From: an archaeon
GTDB taxonomy: Archaea > Nanobdellota > Nanobdellia > Pacearchaeales > GW2011-AR1
Direction: 5' to 3'
NCBI GenBank assembly: GCA_027341315.1
Contig: DAIENA010000027.1
Span: forward strand, 1-6,953
Length of the DNA stretch: 6,953 nucleotides
In this document: positions 4,720 through 6,953 of the stretch, in pieces
Numbering within the stretch: position 1 is the stretch's first letter
Layout: every line of letters begins with the position of its first letter
Program-made: the position numbers and the translations under genes
Notes under the pieces: model-generated
What the model was told of the DNA's origin: nothing
Database searches by the model: none
Seen by the model: only the letters and a program-made list of their open reading frames with translations

Positions 4720-5832
4720 TTATCGCACAGACTCATAAACGTCTTTTGCGCCGATTTTCCTGTAAACTATCTGCCAGAGTTGATTATGCCTTGCTTCAAA
4801 AGTTCCAACAAACATTAAAAGATAGTAGTCCCACATTCTTTTGAATTTTTCGCTGTAATTTTTTTTCAATTCCGACCAGGCCCGCTCAAAATTTTCGTGC
4901 CATGCTCTTAACGTTTTTGCGTAATATGGACCAAAACTATGGATGTCTTCTGTCATGAAAAGTTTCTCCGATGCTTTTGACAACTGCGCGATGCTCGGAA
5001 GTTTGCCGTCGGGAAAAATGTATTTGTCCACCCACGGGTCGCCCGGTCCGGTTGTCGATTCGTTGCTTCCAATTGTATGCAAAAGAAATATTCCGTTTTC
5101 TTTAAGGCACCTTTCAGCCACTTCCATAAATTTTCGGTAATTTTTGTGTCCGACGTGTTCAATCATTCCGACTGAAACTATTTTGTCAAACTTCCCTTCA
5201 AATGTCCTGTAATCTGCCACTTCAATTTTTACTGGGAGTCCTTTATTTATTTCCCGGGCAAATTTTGCCTGCTCTTCGGAGACCGTTAAGCCGATTCCTT
5301 TGATTCCGTAATTTTTCGCAGCGTATTTGAGAAGAGTTCCCCATCCGCATCCGATGTCGAGAAGAGTTTCCCCATCTTTTAATTTTAATTTTTTGCAGAT
5401 TAAATCAATTTTGTTTTTCTGAGCCTCGTCGAGGGTTTTTGCGTCTTTCCAATAGGCGCAGCTGTATTGCATGCTTTTGCCGAGCATTTTTTGATAAAGT
5501 TCATTTCCAATGTCGTAATGCCATTTTCCTATTTTGTAAGCGTTTAGTTTCTGGAGGTTTAAAGTTTTAGATTTCAAATAAGGGATTATCAATTTTCTTA
5601 TTCCTATTTTTTTGTCGTCAAGTCTGGCTTTAACGATTCTCCTTATCATTTCGGGCAAATCTTTTACGTCCCACCAGGCGTCCATGTACGATTCGCCCAG
5701 AGCAAGAGAACCGCCCGAGAGAACTCTTGAGTAAAATTTTTCATTGTGAATCTGCGGGTCCCACGGATTTTTTCCGTTAATAATTACATTTGTATTTTTT
5801 AAGATATTTTGAACCGCTGTTTTCGAATTCAT
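4720..5832 (-). CDS. cfa: Cyclopropane-fatty-acyl-phospholipid synthase family methyltransferase
   Basis: 370 residues from the ATG at 5832 (the open frame extends to a TTG at 5853, but a TATA box lies at 5853-5863, exactly placed for ATG 5832). The enzyme transfers the SAM methyl group to the double bond of an acyl chain in a membrane lipid to make a cyclopropane ring. The N-terminal lipid-binding domain (~1-95) is followed by WHYDIGNELY, YSCAYW, the SAM-binding motif LDIGCGWGTLL (~157-168), VGMIEHVGH, LLHTIGSN and FGPYYAKTLRAWHENF. Residues corresponding to the E. coli Cfa bicarbonate site (C139, E239, H266, I268, Y317, as I recall) occur at a constant offset of 14: C125, E225, H252, I254, Y303, so activity is expected. 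Length is close to E. coli Cfa (382). In an archaeon the natural substrate is unclear, since archaeal lipids are isoprenoid ethers; unsaturated isoprenoid chains or lipids from a partner cell are possibilities. Probably of bacterial origin. Confidence 0.93.
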   Translation of the reverse strand: MNSKTAVQNILKNTNVIINGKNPWDPQIHNEKFYSRVLSGGSLALGESYMDAWWDVKDLPEMIRRIVKARLDDKKIGIRKLIIPYLKSKTLNLQKLNAYKIGKWHYDIGNELYQKMLGKSMQYSCAYWKDAKTLDEAQKNKIDLICKKLKLKDGETLLDIGCGWGTLLKYAAKNYGIKGIGLTVSEEQAKFAREINKGLPVKIEVADYRTFEGKFDKIVSVGMIEHVGHKNYRKFMEVAERCLKENGIFLLHTIGSNESTTGPGDPWVDKYIFPDGKLPSIAQLSKASEKLFMTEDIHSFGPYYAKTLRAWHENFERAWSELKKNYSEKFKRMWDYYLLMFVGTFEARHNQLWQIVYRKIGAKDVYESVR

Positions 5833-5852
5833 AATAAATACCATATTATTCA

Positions 5853-5863
5853 ATTTATATATT
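5853..5863 (-). promoter_or_regulatory. TATA box of the cfa-like gene
   Basis: AATATATAAAT on the minus strand, 21-31 bases upstream of ATG 5832 and 10 bases beyond the tspO stop codon. Its position argues against the upstream in-frame TTG (5853) and ATG (5844) as starts, because both would lie inside or too close to the promoter. Confidence 0.65.
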
Positions 5864-5872
5864 TGACGATAC

Positions 5873-6337
5873 CTAAAAAGCGATTATAAAATTCAAAAGT
5901 CCGGCAAACGCAACCCAGATTAAATACGGAACTAAAAGGTAGGCAGAGGTTTTACTTATTTTTCCGGTGATTAGAATTATCGAAAAAATCGAAGCCCACA
6001 ATAAAATTATTTCAAAAAACGAAAGCAGTGGAAGTTTCAACTGAAAGAAAAAAACGCTCCACAAAATATTCAAAAGAAAATTAATTCCATAAGCCCATGC
6101 AAGTTTGGGTTTTTCTTTCTTTTTTGAGTTTGTCCATGCAAAGTAAAGTGAAAGCGCAATCAGGAAAAACAAAATATTCCATACAATCGGGAAAACAAAG
6201 TTCGGCGGAGTTATCGCGGGCTTAATTGAATTGTACCACGAACCGCCCGTATTCGGAGAAGTGAATAAACTTCCGGCAAAAGCGACGGCAAAAGAGACGA
6301 CGAGCGAAACGACGAAGACTTTCCATTTTATTTTCAT
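5873..6337 (-). CDS. tspO: TspO/MBR family (tryptophan-rich sensory protein homolog)
   Basis: 154 residues with the five-helix plan of TspO/PBR/MBR proteins: TM1 ~6-25, TM2 ~49-68, TM3 ~81-100, TM4 ~104-124, TM5 ~130-153. Family signatures are present: W34-Y and KPAITPPNFVFPIVWNILF (39-57) between TM1 and TM2, LLNILWSVFFF (88-98) in TM3, and VPYLIWVAFAGLLN (136-149) in TM5. These proteins bind tetrapyrroles such as haem and protoporphyrin, and sterol-like ligands in some species, and act in stress or tetrapyrrole handling; no haem pathway genes are visible, so the ligand here is unknown. Length is typical. The gene shares its promoter region with the divergent membrane-protein gene at 6388 and is followed after 40 bases by the separately promoted cfa-like gene. 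Confidence 0.92.
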   Translation of the reverse strand: MKIKWKVFVVSLVVSFAVAFAGSLFTSPNTGGSWYNSIKPAITPPNFVFPIVWNILFFLIALSLYFAWTNSKKKEKPKLAWAYGINFLLNILWSVFFFQLKLPLLSFFEIILLWASIFSIILITGKISKTSAYLLVPYLIWVAFAGLLNFIIAF

Positions 6338-6356
6338 AATTTAATCAAGAAAGCAG

Positions 6357-6369
6357 AACTTATAAAGTT
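6357..6369. promoter_or_regulatory. Symmetric TATA box shared by two divergent genes
   Basis: AACTT-ATA-AAGTT: perfect 5-base arms around a 3-base centre at 6363. The centre is 26 bases from the tspO ATG (6337) and 25 from the ATG at 6388. The whole intergenic space is only 50 bases and holds no other equally placed TATA candidate for either gene. Both genes would be leaderless. The minus-strand side has the more A-rich BRE-like flank (GATTAAAC) compared with GCAGAAC on the plus side. Confidence 0.6.
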
Positions 6370-6387
6370 TAATCTTGTTTTAGTTTA

Positions 6388-6810
6388 ATGAATTGGATTT
6401 TATTTTTTCATCTTGCGGGAATTGTCATCGGACTTGGCGCCGTGACCGTAATCGACACGATGGGATTTTTCTCAAGAAATTCAAAAAAGAAAACCCAAGA
6501 CACAATCGCCGCCCATCACACAACAAAACCTTTAATCTGGCTTGGAACTCTGATTATTTTAATTACGTGGATTTTGATTTTGTTTAATCAAGGTTTTAAT
6601 TTAATTAATGAAATAAAAACAATTCTTCTTGGAATTATGATTTTGAACGGATGCTTTTTGTCGTTCGTGATTTCTCCGGCGCTTGACAAATTAATCGGAA
6701 AAAAAGTTTTGCTGCCCTTTGGAATTCAGGTTAAAATTGCTATTTCTTTAGTTATAAGTTTTATTTCTTGGTGGAGTTTTGTAATATTAACTGTTTTGAA
6801 ATTTGGATGA
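6388..6810 (+). CDS. Four-helix membrane protein (possible DUF2269/CopD/HemJ-like superfamily)
   Basis: 140 residues, four predicted membrane helices: ~3-22, 48-67, 76-96 and 116-137. TM1 carries the pattern FHLAGIVIGLGAVTVIDTMG, with H8, G11, G15, G17 and D23. A basic loop follows (SRNSKKKTQ), then AHHTTKPLIWLGTLIILITW with H43 and H44 leading into TM2, and a conserved-looking ILNGCFLSFVISPALD in TM3. A histidine early in TM1 and W-x-G in TM2 recall small membrane families around DUF2269, CopD and HemJ, some of which bind haem or copper; this match is from pattern only and is uncertain. Being divergent from tspO on one promoter, a joint role in tetrapyrrole or metal handling at the membrane is a reasonable inference. 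The TATA box at 6357-6369 supports the ATG. Confidence 0.8.
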   Translation: MNWILFFHLAGIVIGLGAVTVIDTMGFFSRNSKKKTQDTIAAHHTTKPLIWLGTLIILITWILILFNQGFNLINEIKTILLGIMILNGCFLSFVISPALDKLIGKKVLLPFGIQVKIAISLVISFISWWSFVILTVLKFG

Positions 6811-6813
6811 ATT

Positions 6814-6873
6814 ATGGCGGGAGGGAATAAGTTTTTTGGGATTTTGGGAATAGGGAAAGTTTTTAAGTTTTAA
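6814..6873 (+). CDS. Possible 19-residue micro-ORF
   Basis: ATG at 6814, 3 bases after the TGA of the preceding gene, reading 19 codons to TAA at 6871-6873. The peptide would be MAGGNKFFGILGIGKVFKF, amphipathic and basic with G/F/I/K content like a membrane-active peptide. There is no Shine-Dalgarno; if translated it would rely on coupling to the upstream gene. The G-runs underneath it offer a non-coding explanation, so this is a weak call. Confidence 0.2.
   Translation: MAGGNKFFGILGIGKVFKF
6823..6855 (+). other. Putative G-quadruplex-forming run
   Basis: Four GGG tracts on the plus strand at 6823-6825, 6838-6840, 6846-6848 and 6853-6855 (a fifth at 6819-6821), with loops of 12, 5 and 4 bases. 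Such clustering is conspicuous in AT-rich sequence and lies just downstream of a stop codon. The first loop is longer than the usual limit, so folding is uncertain. Confidence 0.3.
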
Positions 6874-6888
6874 TTTACTTTTAAAAAC
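6859..6888 (+). promoter_or_regulatory. Inverted repeat and TATA-like element before the ParB-like gene
   Basis: GTTTTTAA (6859-6866) and TTAAAAAC (6881-6888) form perfect 8-base arms with a 14-base spacer, ending directly at the ATG at 6889. The left arm with its next base (GTTTTTAAG) is also a TATA-like element 22-30 bases upstream of that ATG. It could be a promoter with an overlapping operator, or the end of the upstream transcript. Confidence 0.4.
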
Positions 6889-6953
6889 ATGGGACTGCAA
6901 ACACTCGGTCTAGCATATATAAATCCAGATAAAATAATTCCTAATCCTGAAAA
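6889..6953 (+). CDS. N-terminus of a probable ParB-like domain protein (3' partial)
   Basis: Starts at ATG 6889, the first ATG after an in-frame TAA at 6871, and stays open for 21 codons to the window edge. The visible residues end in AYINPDKIIPNPE, which resembles the opening of ParB/Srx-type domains (I-x-P-D-K-I-x-P-N-P, normally followed by xNPR). ParB-like domains are CTPase/DNA-binding modules in chromosome segregation, or nuclease/kinase-like modules in other families. Too little is visible to say which. A TATA-like element lies 22-30 bases upstream. Confidence 0.5.
   Translation, partial: MGLQTLGLAYINPDKIIPNPE

Noticed and set aside
4943..5162. Open frames of 65 (plus) and 69 (minus) codons inside the cfa-like gene
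   Set aside because: Both are alternate frames of a gene with intact catalytic motifs across the same bases.
6393..6587. 64-codon plus-strand frame overlapping the membrane-protein gene
   Set aside because: It is the +2 frame of the real gene; the hydrophobic four-helix pattern and the promoter-spaced ATG belong to 6388-6810.

Overview
The window looks like chromosomal DNA of an AT-rich archaeon, most likely a DPANN member of the Pacearchaeota/Woesearchaeota type. The evidence is: a short DUF1931-like histone-fold protein; archaeal TATA elements (TTTAAA/TTTATA-like) about 21-31 bases upstream of most ATGs with no Shine-Dalgarno, which is the leaderless pattern; a secreted ComEA-like HhH protein with a C-terminal anchor; small lysine-rich hypothetical proteins; and very tight packing (no gap longer than about 130 bases). 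No rRNA, tRNA, CRISPR or insertion sequence was seen.

Layout. 1-119 (+) is the tail of a membrane-anchored protein. It converges on 128-808 (-), a hypothetical protein whose last ~30 codons differ sharply from the rest of the gene: about half G+C against roughly a quarter to a third, dominated by NNC codons, and ending in a W/N/D/Y/G/R-rich stretch. This is what the variable region of a diversity-generating retroelement (DGR) target looks like. Next come, all on the minus strand: a conserved hypothetical (885-1415) overlapping a secreted ComEA-like protein (1399-1983); a PD-(D/E)XK nuclease-like protein (2025-2540); a cluster of three small unknown proteins (2660-2992, 3004-3318, 3447-3800), two clearly paralogous and the third possibly so; the histone-fold protein (3858-4046); a COG2316-like HD hydrolase (4089-4673); a complete cyclopropane-fatty-acid-synthase-family methyltransferase (4720-5832); and a TspO/MBR membrane protein (5873-6337). 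A divergent gene for a four-helix membrane protein (6388-6810, +) shares one nearly symmetric TATA box with tspO. The window ends with a possible 19-codon ORF in G-rich sequence and the first 21 codons of a probable ParB-like protein (6889-6953, +).

How the genes fit together. Most genes seem to have their own minimal promoter, even in gaps of 40-60 bases, so the minus-strand run is not one operon. Likely co-transcribed pairs are comEA-like/885-1415 (17-base overlap) and 3004-3318/2660-2992 (11-base gap). The lipid-modifying enzyme, TspO and the small membrane protein make a loose envelope group. The HhH protein and nuclease are DNA-related but no direct link is shown. The strongest candidates for something unusual are the DGR-like variable tail at 149-223, the paralog cluster at 2660-3800 and the shared bidirectional TATA box at 6357-6369.
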